Source of the DNA: Pelomonas sp041914785 | GTDB lineage: Bacteria; Pseudomonadota; Gammaproteobacteria; Burkholderiales; Burkholderiaceae_C | Length of the DNA stretch: 55,085 nucleotides | Direction of reading: 5' to 3' | Assembly: GCA_041914785.1 (NCBI GenBank) | Contig: JAYSCT010000010.1 | Span: forward strand, 1-55,085 | Part shown: piece after piece, positions 1 to 7,748 of the stretch | Layout of the letters: the number at the start of each line of letters is the position of its first letter | Position numbering within the stretch: position 1 is the first letter of the stretch | Notes under the pieces: generated by a model | Databases searched by the model: none | Told to the model about the DNA's origin: nothing | What the model saw: only the letters and a program-made list of their open reading frames with translations | Made by a program: the position numbers and the translations under genes

Positions 1-378
1 CACGCGCTCGACGCCCACGGTCTCCAGCAGGTTGGCCACGACCTTGGCCGAGATGGGCACGCGGGTGGAGCGCGGGCGGCGGTCCTGGCGGGCGTAGCCG
101 AAGTAGGGGATCACGGCCGTCACGCGGCGGGCGCTGGAACGCTTCAGGGCATCGGCCATGATCAGCAGTTCCATCAGGTTCTCGTTCGTCGGCGCGCAGG
201 TGGGCTGGATGACGAACACGTCACGGGCACGCACGTTCTGCTGGATCTCGACGGCGACCTCGCCATCGGAGAAGCGGCCGACCACGGCCTTGCCCAACTC
301 GAGGCCGAGGTGGGTGGCAATTTCCTGAGAGAGGACCGGGTTCGCGTTGCCGGTGAAGAGAACCGTGTTGAGCAGCAC
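1..378 (-). CDS. prs: Ribose-phosphate pyrophosphokinase, N-terminal part (runs off window)
   Basis: Makes PRPP from ribose 5-phosphate and ATP in the cytoplasm, feeding nucleotide, histidine and NAD synthesis. The 126 visible codons carry the family N-terminus: TGNANPVLSQEIA, then GRFSDGEVAVEIQQNVRARD, the CAPTNENLMELLIMADAL segment and the IPYFGYARQDR ATP-binding region, all very close to E. coli Prs. I chose GTG at 378 because it directly precedes the conserved LLNTVLFTGNANP start and follows a purine-rich AGAGG; the ATG-initiated alternatives would delete conserved residues. The C-terminal half lies left of the window. It is the last visible gene of the TPR-lolB-ispE-tRNA-Gln-prs series, all on this strand, a gene order common in beta- and gammaproteobacteria. 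Confidence 0.95.
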   Translation of the reverse strand, partial: MLLNTVLFTGNANPVLSQEIATHLGLELGKAVVGRFSDGEVAVEIQQNVRARDVFVIQPTCAPTNENLMELLIMADALKRSSARRVTAVIPYFGYARQDRRPRSTRVPISAKVVANLLETVGVERV

Positions 379-446
379 TTGGAGCCTCTGGATCAGTCAG
401 TGGCTCGCTGAAGCGCGCGCCGGTTCAGCGAAGTATCAGAAGAATT

Positions 447-523
447 TGGCAGGGGAGGAAGGACTCGAACCCTCGCATGTCGGAATCAAAATCCGATGCC
501 TTGACCAACTTGGCGACTCCCCT
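447..523 (-). tRNA. tRNA-Gln (anticodon TTG)
   Basis: A 77-nt cloverleaf on the minus strand. The acceptor stem AGGGGAG pairs perfectly with CTCCCCT, the anticodon stem encloses a loop with TTG, the T-arm contains GGTTCGAGTCC, and the 3' CCA is encoded. It lies between ispE and prs on the same strand, so it is probably cotranscribed with them and released by processing. Confidence 0.96.
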
Positions 524-562
524 ACACAGGACACAGCAGAGCTGCTGCACCCCAAAACTTTC

Positions 563-1483
563 TCAATCTGCCCAGCCCGCGAGCGGGTGATGAGCCAGAC
601 TGCGGCAGATTCGACCGTTCCACCCTTCAGGCCCTTCTTTCGAAAGGCGTTGAAGCAATGTCGCCAGGGACTGGTCGTCCTTGCCTGCTTCTCCCTCTTC
701 AGCCAGTACGGAGAACACCGCAGCACCCGAGCCCGTCATCCGGGCGTTGCCGAACTGTGTCGACATCAGCGCTACCGCGTTTCGCACTTCACTGCTGATC
801 GCCTCGGCGGCGGGTTGGAGGTCGTTGCGACCGAAGTCGGGACCAAAACCGCTGCTGATTTGTTCTGCAGTTCCTGCCGAGGCGGGAAAGCCCATGACTA
901 TAGCCAGCTTTTCCGACCTTGCCAACAGCCCGCTCGAAAAAATTTCTTTCGTCGCCAATCCGCCGGGCCCTTTGACGACGGCAAAGCGCTGTTCGGGCAG
1001 CGTGATGGGGTGCAGGATCTCGCCGATGCCCTCGACGAAGGCCGGCCCGCCGCCGAGGAAGAACGGCACGTCGGCGCCCAGCTTCAGCCCCAGCGCCAGC
1101 AGGCGCGGCAGCGGCAGCCGCAGGTCCCACAGCCGGTTCAACGCGAGCAGCGTGGTGGCCGCGTCGGACGAGCCGCCGCCCATGCCGGCGCCGGCGGGCA
1201 GGCGCTTCTCGAGGTGGATGTCGGCGCCCAGCGTGCAGCCGGTGGCCTGCTGCAGCAGCCGCGCGGCGCGCAGGCACAAGTCGTCGGCCGGCAGGTCGCC
1301 GCCGCCCAGCACGTCGTGGCGCTGCAGCCGTCCGTCCGCGCGGCGTTCCACGTGCAGCGTGTCCATCCAGTCGATGAGCACGAAGACGGACTGCAGCAGG
1401 TGGTAGCCGTCGTCGCGCTTGCCGACAACGTGCAGGAAGAGGTTCAGCTTGGCCGGCGCGGCCAGGTCATGGAGTGCTTTCAT
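563..1483 (-). CDS. ispE: 4-(cytidine 5'-diphospho)-2-C-methyl-D-erythritol kinase
   Basis: GHMP-superfamily kinase of the MEP isoprenoid pathway; it phosphorylates CDP-methylerythritol in the cytoplasm. The 306-residue length is near the family norm. The N-terminus APAKLNLFLHVVGKRDDGYH is diagnostic for IspE, and the glycine-rich GHMP ATP loop is seen as PAGAGMGGGSSDAA. A second conserved segment GADVPFFLGGGPAFVEGIGE and the C-terminal MTGSGAAVFSVL follow. The start overlaps the end of lolB by 17 bases, so the two are probably translationally coupled. The gene is followed by tRNA-Gln and prs on the same strand. Confidence 0.97.
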   Translation of the reverse strand: MKALHDLAAPAKLNLFLHVVGKRDDGYHLLQSVFVLIDWMDTLHVERRADGRLQRHDVLGGGDLPADDLCLRAARLLQQATGCTLGADIHLEKRLPAGAGMGGGSSDAATTLLALNRLWDLRLPLPRLLALGLKLGADVPFFLGGGPAFVEGIGEILHPITLPEQRFAVVKGPGGLATKEIFSSGLLARSEKLAIVMGFPASAGTAEQISSGFGPDFGRNDLQPAAEAISSEVRNAVALMSTQFGNARMTGSGAAVFSVLAEEGEAGKDDQSLATLLQRLSKEGPEGWNGRICRSLAHHPLAGWAD

Positions 1484-1994
1484 CGCCTCCGTCCAGTTTG
1501 GCGCGCAGCGTGACGACCGGCGCGGCCAGCCGCGTGGCGACGAGGGCCGGCAGCTTGGGTTCGATGCGCCAGCCGAGCTGCTCGAAGCCGTTGGCGGTCT
1601 TCTCGTGCGGCGCGGCGGGCCAGGGCCGGGCGCGCAGCCAGTCGAACAGTGCCGCCACCGGCACCGCCTCGCCCAGCAGCTCGCGGGTCAGCGCGTCCAG
1701 GGTGTCAAAGCGGCGTTCGCCGTCGGGCGTGGTCAGCGCGACGGTGCCGGGCGCCCAGGTGGCGCGGGCCACCAGCGTGCCCAGCGGCGAGGTCAGCTCC
1801 AGCCGGCCCGCGTCGGGCCCGCCGAACAGCTCGAAGCTGGCCGCGCCGCCGGTGCCGCGGTTGTGCTGGTCGCCGGCGACGGTGACGCTGATGCGCCCGC
1901 CCAGACGGGCCTCGGTGGTGTCGGCGGGCGGGGCCTTGGGCAGCTGGGCGCAGCCGGCCAGCGCCACGGCCAGCAGCAGGGCGGCGGCCCTCAC
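1467..1994 (-). CDS. lolB: Outer-membrane lipoprotein insertion protein LolB
   Basis: LolB is the outer-membrane lipoprotein that accepts lipoproteins from periplasmic LolA and inserts them into the outer membrane. The 175-residue product has a hydrophobic signal sequence with lipobox LAGC near residue 15, then the LolB core with LGGRISVTV, SFELFGGPDAGRLELTSPLGT and a C-terminal GWRIEPKLPALV segment. I chose GTG at 1994 because it overlaps the TGA of the upstream TPR gene (GTGA), giving translational coupling; the longer reading frame to 2105 has no signal peptide at its end and would overlap the TPR gene deeply. The 3' end overlaps ispE by 17 bases. The lolB-ispE-prs order is conserved in many proteobacteria, which supports the call despite the low sequence conservation of LolB. 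Confidence 0.92.
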   Translation of the reverse strand: MRAAALLLAVALAGCAQLPKAPPADTTEARLGGRISVTVAGDQHNRGTGGAASFELFGGPDAGRLELTSPLGTLVARATWAPGTVALTTPDGERRFDTLDALTRELLGEAVPVAALFDWLRARPWPAAPHEKTANGFEQLGWRIEPKLPALVATRLAAPVVTLRAKLDGGDESTP

Positions 1995-3727
1995 GGCTTG
2001 ACCTTGAGTCGCTTCATCGCGTCGCGCAGTGCCTCGTTGTCGGGCTCGCGCTGCAGGCCTTCGGCGAACACGCGGCGGGCTTCGTCCTGCGCGTCGCTGA
2101 GCCACAGCACCTCGCCGAGATGGGCCGCGATCTCGGCATCGGGCCGGCCCGCGTAGGCCTTGCGCAGCAGCCGTGCGGCTTCGGCCAGGTTGCCCAGCCG
2201 GAACTCCACCCAGCCCATGCTGTCGACGATGAAGGATTCGCCCGGTGCAAGCTTGAGCGCCTGCGCGATCAGCTCCCTGGCTTCGGGCAGCCGCACGTTG
2301 CGATCGGCGAGCGAGTAGCCCAGCGCGTTGTACGCGTGGTGGTGCGCGGGCTTGAGCTCGATGACGCGGCGCAGCTGCGCCTCCATGTCGTCGAAGCGGC
2401 CCAGCTTCTCGCTCATCATGGCCAGCTCGTACAGCAGGTCGGTGTCGTCCTTGAAGCGGTCGGTGCCGGCCTTCAGCACGGCGGCCGCGCCGGCGTAGTC
2501 GCGCTGCTCGCGCAGCAGCTGCGACTCGGCCAGCAGCGCGGCGCGGGCGTCGGCGTCGCTGGCGTCGGCGGCGGGCTTGAGCAGCTTGCGGGCGTCGGCC
2601 AGCTTGCCCTGGCGGGCCAGCAGGCTGGCGCGGCGGAACCTGACGTCCAGGCCGCTGCCGTCGACCTTCTGCAGCGCGGCCTCGGCGGCCTTCAGGTCGC
2701 CGCGCTGCTCAGCCACCTGCGACAGCATCAGCCACGCGTTCTGGCGGCCGTCGGCGCGCGCCTTGATCTCGGCGTCGGTGCCGGCGGCGGGCAGGTCCAG
2801 GCGCTTCAGGCTCTCGCGCAGCGCGGCCTCGGCGGCGGGCAGGTGCTTGAGCTCCAGCTCCAGCGCGCCCAGCGCCAGCCAGGCGGCGGGGTTGTCGGGC
2901 GTGGCCTCGGTCAGCGTGCGGAACTCGCGCGCCGCGTCGGCGGGGCGCTGGGCCTTCAGCAGCGTGCGCGCATAGGCCTGGCGCAGCGCGTGCTGGTCGG
3001 GCTTCGCCGCCAGGCGTTCGGTGATGAGGCTCTCGGCTTGCGGCTCGGCGGGCATCAGGTCGACGGCCAGCTGCATCGCGTCGTCGCCATCGGGCATGGC
3101 CTGGTCGAGTTCGCGTGTCAGCGCCAGCGCGCGGGCGTTCTCGCCGGCGTTCAACGCGAGGCGGGCCTCGGTGTAGAGGGCCGGCGGCTTGAGCGGGCCG
3201 GTCTGCGCCTGCAGCACGGGGGCCAGTGCGGCGAGCACGGCCTTGGGGTCGGGCGCGCGCTGGAACAGCCGCGGCAGCGACGCGATGAAGCCGGGGCGCT
3301 GGTCGGCCGGCGCCAGGCGCAGCAGCGCGCGCAGCGGCTGGGGCACCTCGGCGGGCTTGTTCAGCAGCGCGAGCAGCTGCACGAGGGTCTGTTGCGCCTC
3401 GATGGACGTGGGCAGCGTGTCGCCCCAGGCGCGGGCCGCCAGCAGGGCCTGGTCTCCCGCGCGGGCCTGCAGCGCGATGTTGACGACGCGCTTGAACAGG
3501 GCCTCGTCGCCGGTGCGCCGCGCGGCATCCAGCAGCACCTGGAAGGCGACGCCGGCCTGGCCGTTGTTGAGCTCCAGTTCGCCGATCAGCAGCTGGTAGA
3601 ACAGCGGCGCGTCCATGGCGGAGTTGGTGAACGACGAGGCGCTCGCGGGTGGCGCCTCCTGGGCGTGGACTTGCAGGCCCAGCAGCAGGGCGGCAGCGCA
3701 GGCGATGCGGCGGACGGTGAACGGCAT
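1991..3727 (-). CDS. Exported tetratricopeptide-repeat protein
   Basis: A 578-residue protein with an N-terminal signal peptide (VRRIACAAALLLGLQVHAQ, likely cleaved after AQ) followed by alpha-helical TPR-like repeats over nearly the whole length. Clear TPR units are seen near the C-terminus (HHHAYNALGYSLADRN, FIVDSMGWVEFRLGNLAEAA). TPR proteins of this type commonly precede lolB in betaproteobacteria; a scaffold role in the periplasm or at the outer membrane is inferred from the family, not shown. The stop overlaps the lolB start. The gene is divergent from mutM across only 48 bases. Its exact partner or substrate cannot be told from sequence. Confidence 0.88.
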   Translation of the reverse strand: MPFTVRRIACAAALLLGLQVHAQEAPPASASSFTNSAMDAPLFYQLLIGELELNNGQAGVAFQVLLDAARRTGDEALFKRVVNIALQARAGDQALLAARAWGDTLPTSIEAQQTLVQLLALLNKPAEVPQPLRALLRLAPADQRPGFIASLPRLFQRAPDPKAVLAALAPVLQAQTGPLKPPALYTEARLALNAGENARALALTRELDQAMPDGDDAMQLAVDLMPAEPQAESLITERLAAKPDQHALRQAYARTLLKAQRPADAAREFRTLTEATPDNPAAWLALGALELELKHLPAAEAALRESLKRLDLPAAGTDAEIKARADGRQNAWLMLSQVAEQRGDLKAAEAALQKVDGSGLDVRFRRASLLARQGKLADARKLLKPAADASDADARAALLAESQLLREQRDYAGAAAVLKAGTDRFKDDTDLLYELAMMSEKLGRFDDMEAQLRRVIELKPAHHHAYNALGYSLADRNVRLPEARELIAQALKLAPGESFIVDSMGWVEFRLGNLAEAARLLRKAYAGRPDAEIAAHLGEVLWLSDAQDEARRVFAEGLQREPDNEALRDAMKRLKVKP

Positions 3728-3760
3728 TCAGACTCCAGGCCCGGGGGGCGAGGCGCTGAT

Positions 3761-3766
3761 TATGAT
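3761..3766 (+). promoter_or_regulatory. Possible -10 element for mutM
   Basis: TATGAT matches the sigma-70 -10 consensus at five of six positions and lies ten bases before the mutM ATG, in the 48-bp gap shared with the divergent TPR gene. No convincing -35 hexamer is seen. If real, the mutM mRNA would have almost no leader, which fits the absence of a clear Shine-Dalgarno sequence. Confidence 0.3.
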
Positions 3767-3775
3767 TTCCGGCAA

Positions 3776-4594
3776 ATGCCCGAGTTGCCTGAAGTCGAAG
3801 TCACGCGCCGCAGCTTTGCGAACGCCATCCAGGGGGCCCGGGTGACGGGCCTGCGCCTGGGGAAACCGCTGCGCTGGCCCATCGGCGTGGACCCCGAAAC
3901 CCTGCTGGGAGCCCGCGTGGGCGACGTGCAAAGAAGGGGTAAATATTTGTGGCTGCCGTTGCAGGAGCGTGGCGGGCTGCTGATGCACCTGGGCATGTCG
4001 GGGTCGCTGGCCTTCCTTGGAACCACGCCGGCGCCCGGCGCGCATGACCATTTCGACCTGCACACCGACCGCGGCCTGCTGCGGCTGACCGACCCGCGCC
4101 GCTTCGGCGCGGTCGTCTGGGGCGCGGCGCTGGACGCCGATCCCGTGGCGACGCTGCTGGCCGGCCTGGGCCTGGAGCCGTTCGACGAGCGCTTCGACGG
4201 CCTGCACCTGCATGCCGCATTGAGCGGCCGGCGCGTGGCGATCAAGCAGGCGCTGCTGGCGGGCGACATCGTCGTGGGCGCTGGCAACATCTACGCCTGC
4301 GAGGCGCTGTTCATGGCCGGCATCGACCCGCGCCTGCCTGCCGGCAAGCTCAGCCGCCCGCGGGCCGACCGGCTGGCCGCCGCCGTGCGCCAGGTGCTGG
4401 GCCAGGCGCTGGAGGCGGGCGGCACGACGCTGCGCGACTTCCGCGACGCGCATGGCGTGGCCGGCAGCTTCCAGATGCAGGCGCAGGTCTACGGCCGCGA
4501 GGGCGAGCCCTGCCGGCGCTGTGGCACGGCCATCAAGCGCATCGTGCAGGGGCAGCGCTCCACCTTTTTCTGCCCCCAATGCCAGAAGCGCTGA
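3776..4594 (+). CDS. mutM: Formamidopyrimidine-DNA glycosylase
   Basis: Bifunctional glycosylase/AP lyase that removes 8-oxoguanine and formamidopyrimidines. The 272-residue length is typical. The product begins MPELPEVE, in which Pro2 is the catalytic nucleophile and Glu3 is essential; because the initiator Met must be removed to expose Pro2, the start at 3776 is secure. The middle has DPRRFG and GAGNIYACEALF (helix-two-turn-helix), and the C-terminus carries the zinc finger CRRC...CPQC. The stop overlaps mutY by 16 bases, so two enzymes of the GO (8-oxoguanine) repair system are made together: MutM excises oxidised G and MutY removes the A mispaired with it. Confidence 0.98.
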   Translation: MPELPEVEVTRRSFANAIQGARVTGLRLGKPLRWPIGVDPETLLGARVGDVQRRGKYLWLPLQERGGLLMHLGMSGSLAFLGTTPAPGAHDHFDLHTDRGLLRLTDPRRFGAVVWGAALDADPVATLLAGLGLEPFDERFDGLHLHAALSGRRVAIKQALLAGDIVVGAGNIYACEALFMAGIDPRLPAGKLSRPRADRLAAAVRQVLGQALEAGGTTLRDFRDAHGVAGSFQMQAQVYGREGEPCRRCGTAIKRIVQGQRSTFFCPQCQKR

Positions 4595-5595
4595 TCCAGG
4601 ATTTCGGCCAGACCGTCGTCGCCTGGCAGAAGCGCCACGGCCGGCACACGCTGCCGTGGCAGAACACGCGCGACCCGTACCGCGTGTGGCTGTCCGAGGT
4701 CATGCTGCAGCAGACGCAGGTGGCGACGGTGCTGGGCTATTACGAGCGCTTCCTGGCGCGCTGGCCCCGTGTGACCGACCTGGCGGCCGCGACGCTGGAC
4801 GAGGTGCTGGCCCAGTGGGCCGGCCTGGGCTACTACAGCCGTGCGCGCAACCTGCATGCCTGCGCGAAGGCGGTGGCGGCGCTGCATGGCGGCGAGTTCC
4901 CGCGCAGCGCGGCCGGGCTGCAGACGCTGCCCGGCATCGGCCGCTCGACGGCGGCGGCCATCGCGGCGTTCTGCTATGGCGAGCGCGTCGCCATCCTGGA
5001 CGGCAACGTGAAGCGCGTGCTGTCCCGCGTGCTGGCGTTCGACGGCGACCTGGCCAGCAGCGCGGCCGAGAAGCGGCTGTGGGACCACGCCACCGCGCTG
5101 CTGCCCGAGCACGACGTGGACCGCTACACGCAGGGCCTGATGGACCTGGGTGCCACCGTCTGCGGCGCGCGCTCGCCCGACTGCCTGATCTGCCCCGTGC
5201 AGCCGCTGTGCCGCGGCCAGCAGCAGGGCGACCCGACGCGCTACCCCGTCAAGACCAAGAAGCTCAAGCGCGGCCGGCGCGAGAACTGGTGGCTGTGGGT
5301 GGAGAAGCAGGGCCAGGTCTTGCTGCAGCAGCGGCCCGCCACCGGCGTGTGGGCCGGGCTGTGGACGCTGCCCATGTTCGACGACGAGGCCAGCGCCCGC
5401 GCCGCGCTGGCCGGCGCGACGCCCGAGACGCTGCCGCGCATCCAGCATGCGCTGACGCATTTCGACTGGGTGCTGCACACGCTGCGTGCCGAGGCGCCCG
5501 AAGGCCTGTCGACGGCCGGCACGTGGGTTGCACGCGACAGAATCGCGGAGTACGCGCTGCCGGCGCCGCTGAAGAAGCTGATCGAGGAAAGCTGA
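4579..5595 (+). CDS. mutY: Adenine DNA glycosylase
   Basis: Removes adenine opposite 8-oxoguanine. The 338-residue protein shows LPWQNTRDPYRVWLSEVMLQ (catalytic Glu in SEVMLQQTQV), the helix-hairpin-helix LPGIGRSTAAAI with catalytic Asp in VAILDGNVKRV, and the [4Fe-4S] ligands spaced C-X6-C-X2-C-X5-C in CGARSPDCLICPVQPLC. The C-terminal part (WWLWVEKQGQVLLQQRP, GVWAGLWTLPMF) is the Nudix-like 8-oxoG recognition domain. The start overlaps the mutM end by 16 bases, indicating coupled translation. Two bases separate its stop from the next small membrane gene. Confidence 0.98.
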   Translation: MPEALIQDFGQTVVAWQKRHGRHTLPWQNTRDPYRVWLSEVMLQQTQVATVLGYYERFLARWPRVTDLAAATLDEVLAQWAGLGYYSRARNLHACAKAVAALHGGEFPRSAAGLQTLPGIGRSTAAAIAAFCYGERVAILDGNVKRVLSRVLAFDGDLASSAAEKRLWDHATALLPEHDVDRYTQGLMDLGATVCGARSPDCLICPVQPLCRGQQQGDPTRYPVKTKKLKRGRRENWWLWVEKQGQVLLQQRPATGVWAGLWTLPMFDDEASARAALAGATPETLPRIQHALTHFDWVLHTLRAEAPEGLSTAGTWVARDRIAEYALPAPLKKLIEES

Positions 5596-5597
5596 CC

Positions 5598-5900
5598 ATG
5601 AGACCTGACATCAAGAGCGGCGTCGAGTACGCACTGATCGCGCTGCTGGTGGCCGCCGTGTGCCTGTGGCAGCTCATCAGCGGGGCCAACGAGCCCGATC
5701 CGTCGCCGGCCCGGATGGCGCTGATGGCCCTGGGCCTGCTGGTGGCCGGCACGATGCACTGCGTGTTCATGATGCAGCTGGTGCGGCGCACGGGCCGGGC
5801 GTTTGCGCCGTGGTTCGTCGCCATCGTCATCTTCATGCCCGTGGGCACGGCGGTGCTGCTGGCGCTGCTGCTGAGCGAGGCGGATTCGGCGCCAAGCTGA
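5598..5900 (+). CDS. Small inner-membrane protein of unknown function
   Basis: A 100-residue protein with three predicted membrane segments (ALIALLVAAVCLWQLIS; MALMALGLLVAGTMHCVFMM; WFVAIVIFMPVGTAVLLALL). It starts two bases after the mutY stop and is probably translated from the same mRNA. The TrkH-like or enzymatic motifs one might look for are absent and I do not recognise the family. Reality is supported by the tight spacing, a hydrophobic composition consistent over its whole length, and a stop just before an intergenic region. Confidence 0.7.
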   Translation: MRPDIKSGVEYALIALLVAAVCLWQLISGANEPDPSPARMALMALGLLVAGTMHCVFMMQLVRRTGRAFAPWFVAIVIFMPVGTAVLLALLLSEADSAPS

Positions 5901-5908
5901 CAGCGGCC

Positions 5909-5925
5909 GGACAGCGCGCCTGTCC
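5909..5925 (+). terminator. Hairpin after the mutM-mutY operon, possible terminator
   Basis: GGACAG and CTGTCC form a perfect six-base-pair stem with a five-base loop, eight bases after the stop of the small membrane gene. There is no U-tract, so it could be a factor-dependent end or simply an mRNA 3' structure. Confidence 0.3.
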
Positions 5926-5984
5926 CGCATTGCCTCGCTCTGGCGAAAGGAGCAAAGTCTTCTGGACAACTACAGGAGACTGCC

Positions 5985-7748
5985 TTGGATGCCCTGAACA
6001 ACCTGCGTGTCGGAACCCGGCTGGGCCTGGCCTTCGCGATGCTGCTGGCCTTGCTGCTGGTGATGGCCGGCATCGGCGCGCTGCAGGCCAAGTCCATCAA
6101 CTATTACGCCGAGTACTACCCCGCGAACATCCTGCCGTCGCTGCGCGCCATCCACCAGATCGACGGCGCGCTGTCCGATGCGCGGCGCCTGGAGCAGCAG
6201 CACATCCTGACGGATGACGACAAGGAGAAGAAGTCGCTGTCGGCGCGCATCGCGAAGGCGCGCACGGACCTGCAGCAGCGGCTCAAGGACTACGAGCCGC
6301 TGGTGGCCGACGACCGCGACCGCGCGCTGCTGGACAAGGTCAGGCAGGGCCTGGAGGGCTACCTCGCCGCGCAGGACAAGGTGCTGAAGGCGTCCGAGGA
6401 CGGCGCCGCCGATCCCACGCAGGCCACCGCCGCACGCGACCTCACCTTCGGCCCCGCGCGCGCCGCCTTCACTCCGGTGCGCGAGACCATCAACGAGTGG
6501 TGGACGTACAACGAGAAGCTGGCGGCCGCGACGACCGAGTCCGCCACCGCGGCCTACACCCGCGTGCTGTGGGTGTTCGCCCTCGTGTCGCTCGTGGCGC
6601 TGCTGATCGGCGCCGGGGCGGGCTGGGTCATCACGCGCTCCATCACCGTGCCGGTGCGGCGGGCCTCCGAGGCCGTGAAGGCGGTGGCCGCCGGCGACCT
6701 GACGCAGCGCCTGCACGGCAGCAGCCGCGACGAGCTGGGCCAGCTGCTGTCGATGCTGGACGACATGACGCAGAACCTGGCGCGCATGGTGTCCGGCGCG
6801 CGCCAGGGCTGCGAGCAGATCAACGTGGCCGCGGCCGAGATCGCGCAGGGCAATGCCGACCTGTCGGCGCGCACCGAGAGCCAGGCCTCCAGCCTGGAGG
6901 AGACGGCCGCGTCCGTCGAGCAGATGGCCGCGCAGATCAAGGCCAATGCCGACAACGCGCGCCAGGCCGACCAGCTCGCCAACCGCGCGTCCGAGGTGGC
7001 GCAGCAGGGCGGCATGGCGGTGGGCGAGGTGGTGTCGACGATGGACGGCATCTCGGCGGCCAGCCGCAAGATCGGCGACATCATCGGCACCATCGACGGC
7101 ATCGCTTTCCAGACCAACATCCTCGCGCTGAACGCCGCGGTGGAAGCCGCGCGGGCCGGCGAGCAGGGGCGCGGGTTTGCCGTCGTGGCCGGCGAGGTGC
7201 GGCTGCTGGCCCAGCGCAGCGCGGAGGCAGCCAAGGAGATCAAGAGCCTCATCGGCGACAGCGTCACCAAGGTCGAGAGCGGCAGCGCGCAGGTGCTGAC
7301 GGCGCGCGAGACCATCGGCCAGATGGTCAACGAGGTGCGGCGGGTGACCGACCTCGTCGCCGAGATCACCGTGTCCAGCCGCGAGCAGAGCGAGGGCGTG
7401 GGTCAGATCAATGCCGCCGTCAGCCAGCTGGACCAGGCCACGCAGCAGAACGCCGCGCTGGTGGAGCAGACGGCCGCAGCAGCCGAGAGCATGCGCACGC
7501 AGACCGGCCGGCTGGTCGAGGCGGTGGCGGCGTTCCGCGTCGATGCCGGCGTGCAGGCCGCCGCACCGCGCAGCGCGCCCAGGCCGTTGGCACCGCGCCC
7601 GGCGGCGCTGGCCACGAAGGCCGCGCCCAGGCCCGCCGCGGCACCGGCGCGGGCGTTGGCCACGGCGCCCGCGCCCGCACCGTCACCGAAGCCGGCGGCA
7701 GCCGCACCGGCGGCCACCGCCGCCGAGGGCGACTGGGAGACCTTCTAG
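5985..7748 (+). CDS. Methyl-accepting chemotaxis protein with C-terminal WETF tether
   Basis: A 587-residue transmembrane chemoreceptor. TM1 is at about residues 12-34, a periplasmic four-helix-bundle ligand domain follows (about 35-190), then TM2 (VLWVFALVSLVALLIGAGAGWV), a HAMP domain and the methyl-accepting/signalling domain with the hairpin tip IGDIIGTIDGIAFQTNILAL. A long Ala/Pro-rich linker (about residues 525-575) ends in GDWETF, matching the NWETF-type pentapeptide that tethers CheR and CheB in enterobacterial receptors. I chose TTG at 5985: it has AGGAGA at 5974-5979 at normal spacing, and the nearby ATG at 5989 is out of frame. The 3' end overlaps the convergent oxidase-like gene by four bases. 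The ligand cannot be predicted. Confidence 0.95.
   Translation: MDALNNLRVGTRLGLAFAMLLALLLVMAGIGALQAKSINYYAEYYPANILPSLRAIHQIDGALSDARRLEQQHILTDDDKEKKSLSARIAKARTDLQQRLKDYEPLVADDRDRALLDKVRQGLEGYLAAQDKVLKASEDGAADPTQATAARDLTFGPARAAFTPVRETINEWWTYNEKLAAATTESATAAYTRVLWVFALVSLVALLIGAGAGWVITRSITVPVRRASEAVKAVAAGDLTQRLHGSSRDELGQLLSMLDDMTQNLARMVSGARQGCEQINVAAAEIAQGNADLSARTESQASSLEETAASVEQMAAQIKANADNARQADQLANRASEVAQQGGMAVGEVVSTMDGISAASRKIGDIIGTIDGIAFQTNILALNAAVEAARAGEQGRGFAVVAGEVRLLAQRSAEAAKEIKSLIGDSVTKVESGSAQVLTARETIGQMVNEVRRVTDLVAEITVSSREQSEGVGQINAAVSQLDQATQQNAALVEQTAAAAESMRTQTGRLVEAVAAFRVDAGVQAAAPRSAPRPLAPRPAALATKAAPRPAAAPARALATAPAPAPSPKPAAAAPAATAAEGDWETF

Noticed and set aside
3731..4579. Minus-strand frames of 139-283 codons opposite mutM
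   Set aside because: mutM is complete with all catalytic and zinc-binding residues; the opposing frames are low-complexity shadows.
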